DNA of 33,126 nt from Promethearchaeota archaeon (GCA_030605085.1 JAUWBH010000049.1:1-33126), one strand, 5' to 3'. Positions 16,295 to 22,679 are shown, counted from the first letter of the stretch. Made by a program: numbers and translations. Notes: generated by a model from the sequence alone, not told the origin.

Positions 16295-16876
16295 ATGTCA
16301 GCCAAAACTAAAAAAATCCAAAAACCTGAATTTGATAAAACATGGAGCAACCCTATGAAAAAACCATATTTAGAAAAAATAATTCTGAATATTGGTGTGG
16401 GTGCGGGCGGAGAAGAATTAGAGCGAGCTATGACAATATTAGAACAAATAACAGGAAGGAAAGCTATAAAGACGCTCTCAAAAGTTAACATAAAGGAATT
16501 CAATTTGCGAAAAGGGCGCCCTATTGGAACAAAAGTTACAGTTCGAAGAAAGGAAGCTGAAAAATTATTAAAAAGGTTATTTATCGTTAATAATAATAAA
16601 ATCCTCAGAAAAAGTTTTGATAACTTTGGAAACTTTGGTTTTGGCATAAAGGAACATATTTCCATCCCTGGAATTGAGTATGATGGTAACATCGGTATTT
16701 GGGGCTTAGATGTGTGTGGTAGGCTTATACGCCCAGGAATGAGAGTAAAATATCGCCGGGCTAAACGCTCAAAAATTTCAAAAAATCATTATGTTTCTCG
16801 TTCAGAAGCTCAATATTATTTAAAAAGGAATTTTAACGTAGAAATAGTTAAAGTTTTAGACTTAGATTTTATATAA
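16295..16876 (+). CDS. rpl5: 50S ribosomal protein uL5
   Basis: 193 residues. Family stretches are PYLEKIILNIGVGAGGEELE, LEQITGRKAIKTLSKVNIKEF, LRKGRPIGTKVTVRRKEAEKL, NFGFGIKEHISIPGIEYD and GLDVCGRLIRPGMRVKYRR. It binds 5S rRNA and contacts the P-site tRNA. Normally uS14 and uS8 follow directly; here about 790 bases of mostly reverse-strand or empty sequence intervene, and a hairpin sits just after the stop. Confidence 0.96.
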   Translation: MSAKTKKIQKPEFDKTWSNPMKKPYLEKIILNIGVGAGGEELERAMTILEQITGRKAIKTLSKVNIKEFNLRKGRPIGTKVTVRRKEAEKLLKRLFIVNNNKILRKSFDNFGNFGFGIKEHISIPGIEYDGNIGIWGLDVCGRLIRPGMRVKYRRAKRSKISKNHYVSRSEAQYYLKRNFNVEIVKVLDLDFI

Positions 16877-16896
16877 AATGAAAAAATGGAACAATT

Positions 16897-16915
16897 AGAA
16901 AACTTAACGTTTTCT
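16897..16915. terminator. hairpin between converging uL5 and reverse-strand uS14
   Basis: AGAAAAC and GTTTTCT form a perfect 7-base stem around the loop TTAAC, 20 bases after the uL5 stop, followed by T/A-rich sequence. It could end transcripts from both sides, since uL5 and the inverted uS14 converge on it. This would split the ribosomal cluster into two transcription units. Confidence 0.4.
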
Positions 16916-16965
16916 TTAATTAAATAAAAGAAATTAAAATCTTTTTAAATTAGTTTATCATATCT

Positions 16966-17028
16966 TTAAAGTATTACACTTTCGACAATTTTAGGGTTCC
17001 TTTTCTCATATTTTTTTCCTTGAGGCAT
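16966..17028 (-). other. 20-codon reverse-strand ORF resembling a uS14 N-terminus
   Basis: ATG CCT CAA at 17028 starts MPQGKKYEKRNPKIVESVIL and stop. The first codons resemble the probable uS14 start 220 bases further right, which reads (I)[14 protein letters not shown]-type sequence is not present upstream, and no function is claimed. It may be a fragment of a second uS14 copy or chance. Confidence 0.25.
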
Positions 17029-17103
17029 ATTTTTACTCTTAGAGACAAGATACGGAACGATGCTTCTTATTACTCAAATCGTTTAAATCCAATATTTATA
17101 ATC

Positions 17104-17122
17104 TTTAGAGGAGATCTCTAAA
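17104..17122. repeat. hairpin inserted near the uS14 C-terminus
   Basis: TTTAGAG and CTCTAAA pair perfectly around GAGAT. The TAG that ends the short uS14 frame (17118-17120) lies in one arm. Removing about 30 bases here would join the uS14 core to its normal last residues GFKRFE in frame, so the hairpin looks like an insertion into the gene. Confidence 0.5.
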
Positions 17123-17273
17123 TAACTTTACCTATCTCGTAGAAGCACCTACGGCATATATTTAAACCATACCTTCTAATAATTGCTCTATGGGTATGAC
17201 ATCTTCTGCACTCCCGTTGACCCCTTCCATAGTTCTTTGATTGAGGTATTGTACGGCACCTTATGATTTTCAA
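17118..17273 (-). CDS. rps14: 30S ribosomal protein uS14, inverted within the operon and probably damaged
   Basis: The reverse strand encodes [38 protein letters not shown] and a TAG. This is the zinc-binding uS14 core with two CxxC pairs (Cys22, Cys25, Cys40, Cys43 from a TTG start at 17273), the gene missing between uL5 and uS8 on the forward strand. Two oddities. The natural start appears to be an ATA at 17249, which has AAGGTG correctly placed upstream; no ATG exists in frame. The frame also continues past the TAG to a TAA at 17070 and ends GFKRFE, the usual uS14 C-terminus, so about 30 bases containing a perfect hairpin seem inserted. It may be a decaying copy or use unusual start and decoding. 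Confidence 0.7.
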   Translation of the reverse strand: MKIIRCRTIPQSKNYGRGQRECRRCHTHRAIIRRYGLNICRRCFYEIGKVI

Positions 17274-17663
17274 TAATTATATAATTTATTATAACTTTTT
17301 CAATCTATAATACTTAATGTAAAGTTATAATCGGAGATTTCATATTAATTTTATCAATTAAAATAAGAATTATGGGAATTATAAAAATAATTTTCAAATT
17401 TTTTGCTTTTGTTTTGCATTACTATTCTAATTGATAAAATTAAAATTTAATCCATAACTAGTTAGAACAATATGGAGTAAAGAACAGATAAAGTAATAAT
17501 TTTATCACTTGAGTATAGAATTTTCAAAAAGTCATAAAATATTATTTCTTAATTTTTTATAAATTACTAAAAAATTACCAATATGATAGATAAAACCATC
17601 GGTATTAAAAGCACAAACGATTTGAATAATAAAAATGCATGAAAAAAAGAAAGTGTTGGATAT
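17274..17663. other. non-coding stretch before uS8 with large inverted repeat
   Basis: No gene seen. It holds the ribosome site of the inverted uS14 at its left end, the 21-base inverted repeat at 17345-17443, and the promoter region of uS8 on the right. Composition is very A/T-rich. Confidence 0.45.
17345..17443. repeat. 21-base inverted repeat with 57-base spacer
   Basis: TTAATTTTATCAATTAAAATA at 17345-17365 matches the reverse complement of 17423-17443 at 20 of 21 positions. It lies between the inverted uS14 and forward uS8. It could mark the edge of the inverted segment, form a long hairpin in either transcript, or be a mobile-element trace; no transposase or matching outer repeat was found. 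Confidence 0.55.
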
Positions 17664-18050
17664 ATGGGGAGAAATACTCTAGCAGACGCTTGCAATGTGA
17701 TTAAAAATGCTGAATTTGCCAGACGAAAAGAAGTCATCATTAGTCCGGCATCCAGATTACTTCAAAGGATATTAAGAATCTTTCAGAAATATGCCTATAT
17801 AGGCGAATTTGAGTTATATGACGATGGTCGTCAAGGGAAATTCAAAATTGCCCTACTTGGAAAAATTAACGAATGTAAAGCTTTAATGCGTCTAAATTAT
17901 AAAGTTAACCAATTTGAGGGATTAGAAAGAAAATTATTACCTGCTCCTGGATTGGGAATAATTATATTGACCACGAATCAAGGGATTATGACTATGAAGG
18001 AGGCAGAAGATAAAAGTATTGGTGGCATGACTCTATGTTATATTTATTGA
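17664..18050 (+). CDS. rps8: 30S ribosomal protein uS8
   Basis: 128 residues. Features are NTLADACNVIKNAEFARRKE, the mid-domain GEFELYDDGRQGKFKIALLG and the C-terminal PAPGLGIIILTTNQGIMTMKEA with SIGGMTLCYIY. It binds the central domain of 16S rRNA and often regulates the spc operon. It restarts the forward cluster after the uS14 gap and probably has its own promoter. Confidence 0.95.
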   Translation: MGRNTLADACNVIKNAEFARRKEVIISPASRLLQRILRIFQKYAYIGEFELYDDGRQGKFKIALLGKINECKALMRLNYKVNQFEGLERKLLPAPGLGIIILTTNQGIMTMKEAEDKSIGGMTLCYIY

Positions 18051-18080
18051 TTTTAAATGATTATGAGGTAAAGAAAAAAA

Positions 18081-18662
18081 ATGGTAAAAGTAGCATTTTT
18101 TAGAGATTCGCTGGAAATTCCTGAGAATGTCGATGTAAAAATTGAAGGTAATAATTTAATCACCATTAAAGGGCCAGAAGGTGGCCCAATAACTAAAGAT
18201 TTCTCTCACACACGAGGAATTAAAATCTCAATTGAAGGGAAAAAAATCTATTTTTCTATTAATTTTCCTAAAAGCAACACTCTCGCATTAGTAAAAACGA
18301 TTATCAATCTTATTAAAAATTTAATTATTGGAGTTCAAACAAATTACAAATATGTCTGTAAAGTATGTTATAGTCATTTTCCTTGCTCTGTTAGGGTAAA
18401 TACTAAAAATAAAGAACTCTTGGTTGAAAATTTCTTAGGAAAAAGAGCTCCTCGAAGAACCAAATATCTAGATAATGTTAAAGTTGAAATCAAAGGAGAG
18501 GACGTTTATTTAATTGGTCCCGATAAAGAAAGTTTAGGTCAGACCGCTGCCAATTTAAAAAATTGTTGCAGAATTCGTAAAAAAGATCCGCGCGTCTTTC
18601 AAGATGGCGTATATTTATATAAAAAGCAAATAGGCGACAATGTAGTTTGGCAAATAAAATAA
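18081..18662 (+). CDS. rpl6: 50S ribosomal protein uL6
   Basis: 193 residues. Two repeated uL6 domains are visible: IPENVDVKIEGNNLITIKGPEG in the first, and YKYVCKVCYSHFPCSVRV, LGKRAPRRTKYL, KVEIKGEDVYLIGPDKESLG with the closing KDPRVFQDGVYLYKKQ in the second. It binds 23S rRNA near the sarcin-ricin loop. GAGGTAA upstream is the ribosome site; uS8 ends 30 bases before. Confidence 0.95.
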   Translation: MVKVAFFRDSLEIPENVDVKIEGNNLITIKGPEGGPITKDFSHTRGIKISIEGKKIYFSINFPKSNTLALVKTIINLIKNLIIGVQTNYKYVCKVCYSHFPCSVRVNTKNKELLVENFLGKRAPRRTKYLDNVKVEIKGEDVYLIGPDKESLGQTAANLKNCCRIRKKDPRVFQDGVYLYKKQIGDNVVWQIK

Positions 18663-18686
18663 AATAAATAAAAAAAGGTCGGAATT

Positions 18687-19199
18687 ATGCAAAGAAATAG
18701 AAAAAATTTATTAGAACTTCGGAAAAACCTTGAAAGGAAAAGACCTTCTTTTAGAAGGGTTGAAAGTTGGCGTTATGTTAGAGTAAAGGATTCGTGGAGA
18801 AAAGCAAGAGGAATAGACTCAAAAACTCGCCAAAAGAAGAAATCGGGTGTCAAATCTCCATCAGTTGGTTACCGAGGGCCTAAAAGTGTCCGAGGTTTAC
18901 ATCCTAGTGGATACACTGAGGTTAGAGTAGTGACTATAGATGATTTAGAAAGACTAAATCCGAGAAAACACGCTATAAAAATCTCTAGCACGTTAGGATC
19001 ACAGAAACGATTAGCTTTAATCGATTACGCACAGAATAGAAATTTTCGCATTCTTAATTTGGATATTTCAGCAAAAGAAATGGAAGAATTTGAAACTATG
19101 TTAAAATCTCCTATTGATGAATTGGAAGAAGATGAGTATCTCGACGAGGAAGATCTTGAAGATGCAATTGACATGGATGATTATGATGATGAGGAATAA
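18687..19199 (+). CDS. rpl32e: 50S ribosomal protein eL32
   Basis: 170 residues. Archaeal/eukaryotic-only family with FRRVESWRYVRVKDSWRKARG, KSPSVGYRGPKSVRGLHPSGY and the ILNLDI end of the core. The last ~35 residues are almost all Asp and Glu (ELEEDEYLDEEDLEDAIDMD region), an unusual acidic tail beyond the usual family end. Part of the standard order uL6-eL32-eL19. Confidence 0.95.
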   Translation: MQRNRKNLLELRKNLERKRPSFRRVESWRYVRVKDSWRKARGIDSKTRQKKKSGVKSPSVGYRGPKSVRGLHPSGYTEVRVVTIDDLERLNPRKHAIKISSTLGSQKRLALIDYAQNRNFRILNLDISAKEMEEFETMLKSPIDELEEDEYLDEEDLEDAIDMDDYDDEE

Positions 19200-19220
19200 A
19201 ATTGAAATAAGGGTGATAAA

Positions 19221-19676
19221 ATGAACTTAAAAGCTCAAAGAAGAATGGCAGCAGAAATATTAAAATGTGGAGTTAATCGGGTCTATTTAGATCCATATTT
19301 GACCGATGAAATCAAAATGTCTATCACTAGGGAAGATATAAGAAATTTAATTAAAGAAGGAATTATTCAAAAAAGATATAAAAAAGGGATTTCTAAACAC
19401 AGAAAAAATATTCGACATGAAAGGAAGAAAAAAGGTTTAAGTAGAGGTTTAGGGAAAAGAAAAGGAACTAAGAAAGCGAGAACTCCTAAGAAAAGGGCGT
19501 GGATTAAAAGAATTCGACCACAAAGAAAAGAACTAAAGAAGCTAAGAGATCGAAAATTAATAACCATATCTACATATCGTAAACTTTATAAGAACGCTAA
19601 AGGGGGCATGTTTAATTCAGTTACTCAGTTAAATCGATACCTTAAAGATAAAGAGTTATTAAAAAGAGGGAGATAA
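19221..19676 (+). CDS. rpl19e: 50S ribosomal protein eL19
   Basis: 151 residues, normal archaeal length. Features are LKAQRRMAAEILKCGVNRVYL, EDIRNLIKEGIIQKRYKKG, SRGLGKRKGTKKARTPKKRAW and LRDRKLITISTYRKLYKNAKG with FNSVTQLNRYL. Very basic. It forms intersubunit contacts. GGGTGATAAA precedes the ATG; spacing to eL32 is 21 bases and to uL18 six. Confidence 0.96.
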   Translation: MNLKAQRRMAAEILKCGVNRVYLDPYLTDEIKMSITREDIRNLIKEGIIQKRYKKGISKHRKNIRHERKKKGLSRGLGKRKGTKKARTPKKRAWIKRIRPQRKELKKLRDRKLITISTYRKLYKNAKGGMFNSVTQLNRYLKDKELLKRGR

Positions 19677-19682
19677 ATAGAT

Positions 19683-20276
19683 ATGGCACGAGGTCCACGA
19701 TATAAAAAGGCATTTAGAAGAAGAATTGATGGAAAAACTAACTACCATAGAAGATTAAAATTATTAAAATCGAGAAAATTGAGAATTGTTATTAGAGCCT
19801 CAAATAATCACATGAGAGTTCAAGTTATTGAATCTAAAAAAGGCGGAGACAAAGTTTTATTATCAGCTTTTTCAAAAGAATTAACTAAAAAGTTTGGATG
19901 GAATGCTAATACTGGAAATATTCCAGCAGCATATCTCACCGGCTACCTTGCAGGACTAAGAGCAAAAAAATTAGATATTCAAGAAGCGATATTAGATTTA
20001 GGAATTATATCTCACAAAAATCGCGTACTTGCTGCTTTTAAAGGTATTTTAGATTCAAGCGGCATTGATATTTCCTATAGCGAAGAATTTTTTCCCGAGG
20101 GCCTAGAGGAAAGAATAAAAGGTACGCACATTGAAAATTATGCTAAATTATTAAAACAAGAAGATCCAGAAAAGTACGATCGTTTCTTTTCTGGATATTT
20201 AAACAAAAATAAGATTGATCCCTTAAATATCAGTAAAATCATTTCAAGTACATTAGAGAAAATAAATAACGCTTAA
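19683..20276 (+). CDS. rpl18: 50S ribosomal protein uL18
   Basis: 197 residues. The archaeal start is RGPRYKKAFRRRIDGKTNYHR, RLKLLKSRKLRIVIRASNNHM, followed by NTGNIPAAYLTGYLAGLRAK, ILDLGIISHKNRVLAAFKGIL and the C-terminal region ERIKGTHIENYAKLL. A 5S rRNA-binding protein. It lies six bases after eL19, so translation is likely coupled. Confidence 0.96.
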   Translation: MARGPRYKKAFRRRIDGKTNYHRRLKLLKSRKLRIVIRASNNHMRVQVIESKKGGDKVLLSAFSKELTKKFGWNANTGNIPAAYLTGYLAGLRAKKLDIQEAILDLGIISHKNRVLAAFKGILDSSGIDISYSEEFFPEGLEERIKGTHIENYAKLLKQEDPEKYDRFFSGYLNKNKIDPLNISKIISSTLEKINNA

Positions 20277-20291
20277 TTTAGCGGGTCGAAG

Positions 20292-20912
20292 ATGTTAATG
20301 AGTCGAAATAAAAGAATTGAAAAAGAATGGATTCCAAAAACTAAGATTGGGGAGTTAGTTAAAGAAGGGCTAATTAGTCTTGAAAAAATATATCAAAACA
20401 ACTTAATCGTAAAAGAAAAAGAAATTATTGATATACTCCTCCCAATGCTCAAAGAAGATGTTATTACAATCAGCATGGTTCAGCAAATGACCGCTTCTGG
20501 ACAACGTTCTAGATTCAAAGCTGTTGTTATTGTAGGTACTGATGGTTATTTAGGTGTAGGCTCTTCTAAGAGTAGAGAAGTGGGTCCAGCAATTAGGAAA
20601 GCAATAGATAAAGCGAAACTTTCAGTTGTTCCAATTATAAGGGGATGTGGAAGTAAAGAATGCGGATGTCATGGAACCCATAGTATCCCTTTCAAAGTTG
20701 ACGGAAAATGTGGGAGTATTAGGATTAAACTTATTCCCGCTCCTGCAGGAGTTGGATTAGCATGTGCAGATAAGGTTAAACAAGTTTTAAGACTATGCGG
20801 CGTTGAAGATATTTGGAGTAAAACATTTGGAGATACAAGAACGAGCGAAAATCTCGTTAAAGCAACTTTCGATTGTCTTAAAAACGCTCATAAATTTAAT
20901 TTTAATATATAA
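20292..20912 (+). CDS. rps5: 30S ribosomal protein uS5
   Basis: 206 residues. Features are EWIPKTKIGELVKEGLISLE, MVQQMTASGQRSRFKAVVIV, GVGSSKSREVGPAIRKAIDKA, RGCGSKECGCHGTHSIPFKV and the core IRIKLIPAPAGVGLACAD with GVEDIWSKTFGDTRTSENLV. It acts in decoding fidelity at the mRNA entry site. A second in-frame ATG six bases downstream could also be the start. Confidence 0.96.
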   Translation: MLMSRNKRIEKEWIPKTKIGELVKEGLISLEKIYQNNLIVKEKEIIDILLPMLKEDVITISMVQQMTASGQRSRFKAVVIVGTDGYLGVGSSKSREVGPAIRKAIDKAKLSVVPIIRGCGSKECGCHGTHSIPFKVDGKCGSIRIKLIPAPAGVGLACADKVKQVLRLCGVEDIWSKTFGDTRTSENLVKATFDCLKNAHKFNFNI

Positions 20913-20930
20913 ATCCTCAGTGGTGTATAA

Positions 20931-21458
20931 ATGGTTATGGCACAGAAAAAAACAAAGTCAAAAGAAGATGTTGAATTTACTCCGAAACTCTATTTCGCAG
21001 TCCGAATTAGGGGGGCTCCTGGGATGAGAAGAAAAATATTGGATACTCTAAAAATGCTAAGAATGCATAAGGTTAATCACGGCGTTCTTATATGGGGGCA
21101 TAAGAGTTATGTGGGAATGTTAAATAAATGCAAAGACTATATTTCCTATGGTGAAATAGATGGAAAAACCTTAGTCAGATTAATGAGAGTTAGAGGAAGA
21201 GTAGAAGGAAACAAACCTCTCACTGACGAGCATATTAAAAATTTAACTAAATTTAAAGGAATTCCAGATTTTGCTAAAGCATTATTAAATGGAAAAATAC
21301 AGTATCGAGAGAGAGATGTATATAAAATAAAACCTGTGTTTCGACTCCATCCACCAAGGAAGGGACACCGGGGTTCTATTAAAAAACATTTTCCCGAGGG
21401 GGGATCTTTAGGTTACGTTGGAGAATATATTAATGCAATAATCCACAAGATGGTTTAG
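20931..21458 (+). CDS. rpl30: 50S ribosomal protein uL30
   Basis: 175 residues from ATG 20931 (a second ATG lies two codons on). The core is LYFAVRIRGAPGMRRKILDTL, KMLRMHKVNHGVLIWGH and the archaeal domain with GKTLVRLMRVRGRVEG, FRLHPPRKGHRGSIKKHFPEG and LGYVGEYINAIIHKMV. It terminates with TAG, showing that TAG is a normal stop in this genome. It is slightly longer at the N-terminus than usual. Confidence 0.95.
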   Translation: MVMAQKKTKSKEDVEFTPKLYFAVRIRGAPGMRRKILDTLKMLRMHKVNHGVLIWGHKSYVGMLNKCKDYISYGEIDGKTLVRLMRVRGRVEGNKPLTDEHIKNLTKFKGIPDFAKALLNGKIQYRERDVYKIKPVFRLHPPRKGHRGSIKKHFPEGGSLGYVGEYINAIIHKMV

Positions 21459-21477
21459 GTGGAAGGTGAAAAGAAAA

Positions 21478-21957
21478 ATGAGAAAATTTCCTAAAAAAAT
21501 CCGAAAAATGAGAGGAACGCGCACGTGTGGGTATGGAAGAGTAGGGCAACATAGAAAAATGGGTCAAAGGGCTGGAAGAGGTAAAACTACTCAGTGGAAA
21601 AAATCAAAAAGATCTTTGTATTTGAAACAAAAAGAACTCGGATTTCCCGACCCAGATTGGATAATAGGGAAAAAAGGGTTTAAAAGACCTCAAGATATGG
21701 TTCGTCTTTCTCAAGTAAACACTTTAAATGTTAAGGATTTGGATTATAAAATTGAAAATTTTGTTCAAGATAAAGTTGCCAATAAATCTGGCAATACTTA
21801 TACTATTAATCTAAACGAGATTAATGTACAAAAATTACTTGGCCGTGGGGAAATTAACAAGACGATTAATGTTTCAGTTAATAAAGCCTCTGAAAGGGCC
21901 ATTGAAAAAATTGAATCTGCTGGTGGAAAAGTAACGCTTGTTTCACATCCAAAATAA
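21478..21957 (+). CDS. rpl15: 50S ribosomal protein uL15
   Basis: 159 residues from ATG 21478. A GTG at 21466 is in frame, but it overlaps GGTG that serves as the ribosome site, and the family starts like MRKFPKKIRKMRGTRTCGYG. Other features are GRVGQHRKMGQRAGRGKTTQW, the middle FPDPDWIIGKKGFKRPQDM, and the C-terminal LGRGEINKTINVSVNKASERA. It is the last gene of the cluster; secY, which usually follows, is not in the window. Confidence 0.95.
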   Translation: MRKFPKKIRKMRGTRTCGYGRVGQHRKMGQRAGRGKTTQWKKSKRSLYLKQKELGFPDPDWIIGKKGFKRPQDMVRLSQVNTLNVKDLDYKIENFVQDKVANKSGNTYTINLNEINVQKLLGRGEINKTINVSVNKASERAIEKIESAGGKVTLVSHPK

Positions 21958-21966
21958 TTAATTCTT

Positions 21967-22062
21967 TTAATTTTTAACAATTGTAAATGTAATCTTTTTA
22001 ACAATTGCTTCCTTTACATCACCAAATTGCGCGCAACTCGCTCCATCCGCTAAGTTGGACAT
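21967..22062 (-). CDS. 31-codon reverse-strand small ORF, unknown
   Basis: ATG 22062 opens MSNLADGASCAQFGDVKEAI followed by VKKITFTIVKN and stop. Its N-terminal half uses GC-richer codons than the surrounding DNA, suggesting coding or formerly coding sequence. No family was recognised, and the ribosome site is poor. It may be the 5' fragment of a lost gene; it converges on uL15. Confidence 0.25.
   Translation of the reverse strand: MSNLADGASCAQFGDVKEAIVKKITFTIVKN
21971..22007 (+). repeat. 13-base direct repeat after uL15
   Basis: TTTTTAACAATTG occurs at 21971-21983 and again at 21995-22007, a 24-base period, just after the last ribosomal gene. It lies within the end of the small reverse-strand ORF. 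Function unknown; the T-runs could help end the ribosomal transcript. Confidence 0.5.
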
Positions 22063-22127
22063 TCAAAATTTTATTAATTAAAATCGTGTTTTAAGAAATA
22101 TTTAAATACTTTAATCCATAAGGAAAT

Positions 22128-22265
22128 ATGAGCAAAAAATGATTTGCTCACAAAGCTGAGGCTCACCTCAAGCAAAACCCTTGAAATAGGATCTGCTTGC
22201 CGTGTTGCCAACATCAGCGACAGGAGCACACGCGCAATAGAAGTTAGAAGAGATACATCTATTTA
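22128..22265 (+). ncRNA. GC-richer segment with consecutive hairpins, possible structured RNA
   Basis: A TATA-like TTTAAATA (22101-22108) lies about 25 bases before a stretch that is clearly GC-richer than its surroundings. It can form GAGCAAA/TTTGCTC (22130-22149), TGAGG/CCTCA (22157-22170), AGCA/TGCT with inner CCT/AGG (22171-22197) and TGTT/AACA (22203-22213). No tRNA, SRP or RNase P signature is present, and it is not tRNA-Sec. Alternatively it is a small leaderless gene: ATG 22128 with one A removed from the A-run would read MSKNDLLTKLRLTSS and on to a TAA near 22265, so a frameshifted gene is possible. Confidence 0.35.
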
Positions 22266-22470
22266 AGTTATTACATGGTTTCGCGTTATCATCAAAACAT
22301 GGAACACATTGGGACAGTAGAAAAATTACGCAGTGGCAGATCTGGGATGGGCAAGTTTGTCCAAGTTTTCAATATCTGTAATCTTTTTAACTTCTTATTA
22401 GTATTATTAGTGTATAAAGAAATTTTTTTGTTTATCTTTATTACACATACAACAATAAACTGTGATTAAA
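22266..22470 (+). promoter_or_regulatory. spacer with TATA box of the selenoprotein-like gene
   Basis: TATAAA at 22413-22418 lies about 55 bases before ATG 22471, so transcription could begin near 22443 and leave a short leader. GTGAT at 22462-22466, four bases before the ATG, is a weak ribosome site. An open frame from ATG 22275 runs through this spacer, but its second half is non-coding in character. Confidence 0.45.
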
Positions 22471-22584
22471 ATGGAAAGTAAAACCATCCTTATATTGGCA
22501 ATTCTTATTTCCGTAGTGGTATTAATTTCCGTATTAATTCTCGTTTTAACATTTAATCCTGTTAGTGGAGGATGACCTGGTTAA
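22471..22584 (+). CDS. single-pass membrane microprotein with candidate C-terminal selenocysteine (SelK/SelS-like plan)
   Basis: ATG 22471 encodes MESKTILILAILISVVVLIS, then VLILVLTFNPVSGG, a TGA at 22573-22575, then Pro-Gly and TAA at 22582-22584. Read conventionally it is 34 residues; with TGA as Sec it is 37 residues with Sec35. Residues ~5-27 form one membrane helix with a short polar lumenal or cytosolic tail. Gly-Gly-Sec close to the C-terminus after a single membrane helix is the plan of eukaryotic SelK and SelS. Thirty-one bases after the TAA lies a eukaryote-type SECIS candidate (22616-22651) and then a terminator-like hairpin. selB lies at 23838-25256 on the other strand. Family identity to SelK/SelS is not claimed; only the architecture matches. 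Confidence 0.6.
22573..22575 (+). other. candidate selenocysteine UGA codon
   Basis: TGA preceded by GGA GGA (Gly-Gly) and followed by CCT GGT TAA (Pro-Gly-stop). A true stop only two codons later and a SECIS-like fold downstream are what a C-terminal Sec position predicts. If no recoding occurs, this is simply the stop codon. Confidence 0.55.
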
Positions 22585-22615
22585 ACACGAAAATTACTAC
22601 AAATTTTTACTTCAA

Positions 22616-22651
22616 ATGACTGAATTTTAAAAATTGTAGAAAATTCGGGAT
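22616..22651 (+). promoter_or_regulatory. eukaryote-like SECIS element candidate in the 3' UTR
   Basis: ATGAC at 22616-22620 and GGAT at 22648-22651 can form the SECIS quartet: C20-G48, A19/G49, G18/A50 and U17/U51 (last two digits of position). Above it, TGAATTTT (22621-22628) pairs with AAAATTCG (22640-22647) with one G-U pair. The 11-base apical loop (22629-22639) begins with AAAAA, the position of the conserved unpaired adenines. Lokiarchaeal selenoprotein genes are known to carry eukaryote-like SECIS elements. Weak points: helix II is short (8-9 pairs), helix I below is poor, and an alternative 12-pair hairpin (22597-22609 with 22628-22639) competes for the loop. Confidence 0.55.
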
Positions 22652-22652
22652 G

Positions 22653-22671
22653 AAAGAGTGGCCCTCTTTTT
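22653..22671 (+). terminator. hairpin with T-run after the SECIS candidate
   Basis: AAAGAG (22653-22658), loop TGGCC and CTCTTT (22664-22669), followed by TT. It lies immediately after the SECIS candidate and before the end of the converging reverse-strand phosphatase remnant, so it probably ends the microprotein transcript. Confidence 0.5.
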
Positions 22672-22679
22672 AAAGCATA

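Noticed and set aside
22128..22265. tRNA-Sec next to selB
   Set aside because: The GC-richer segment has no UCA anticodon arm, no T-loop and no long acceptor stem.
22275..22469. 64-codon open frame before the microprotein
   Set aside because: The first half has some coding character, but the second half is a run of Phe/Leu/Val codons over the promoter of the next gene; no family or ribosome site.
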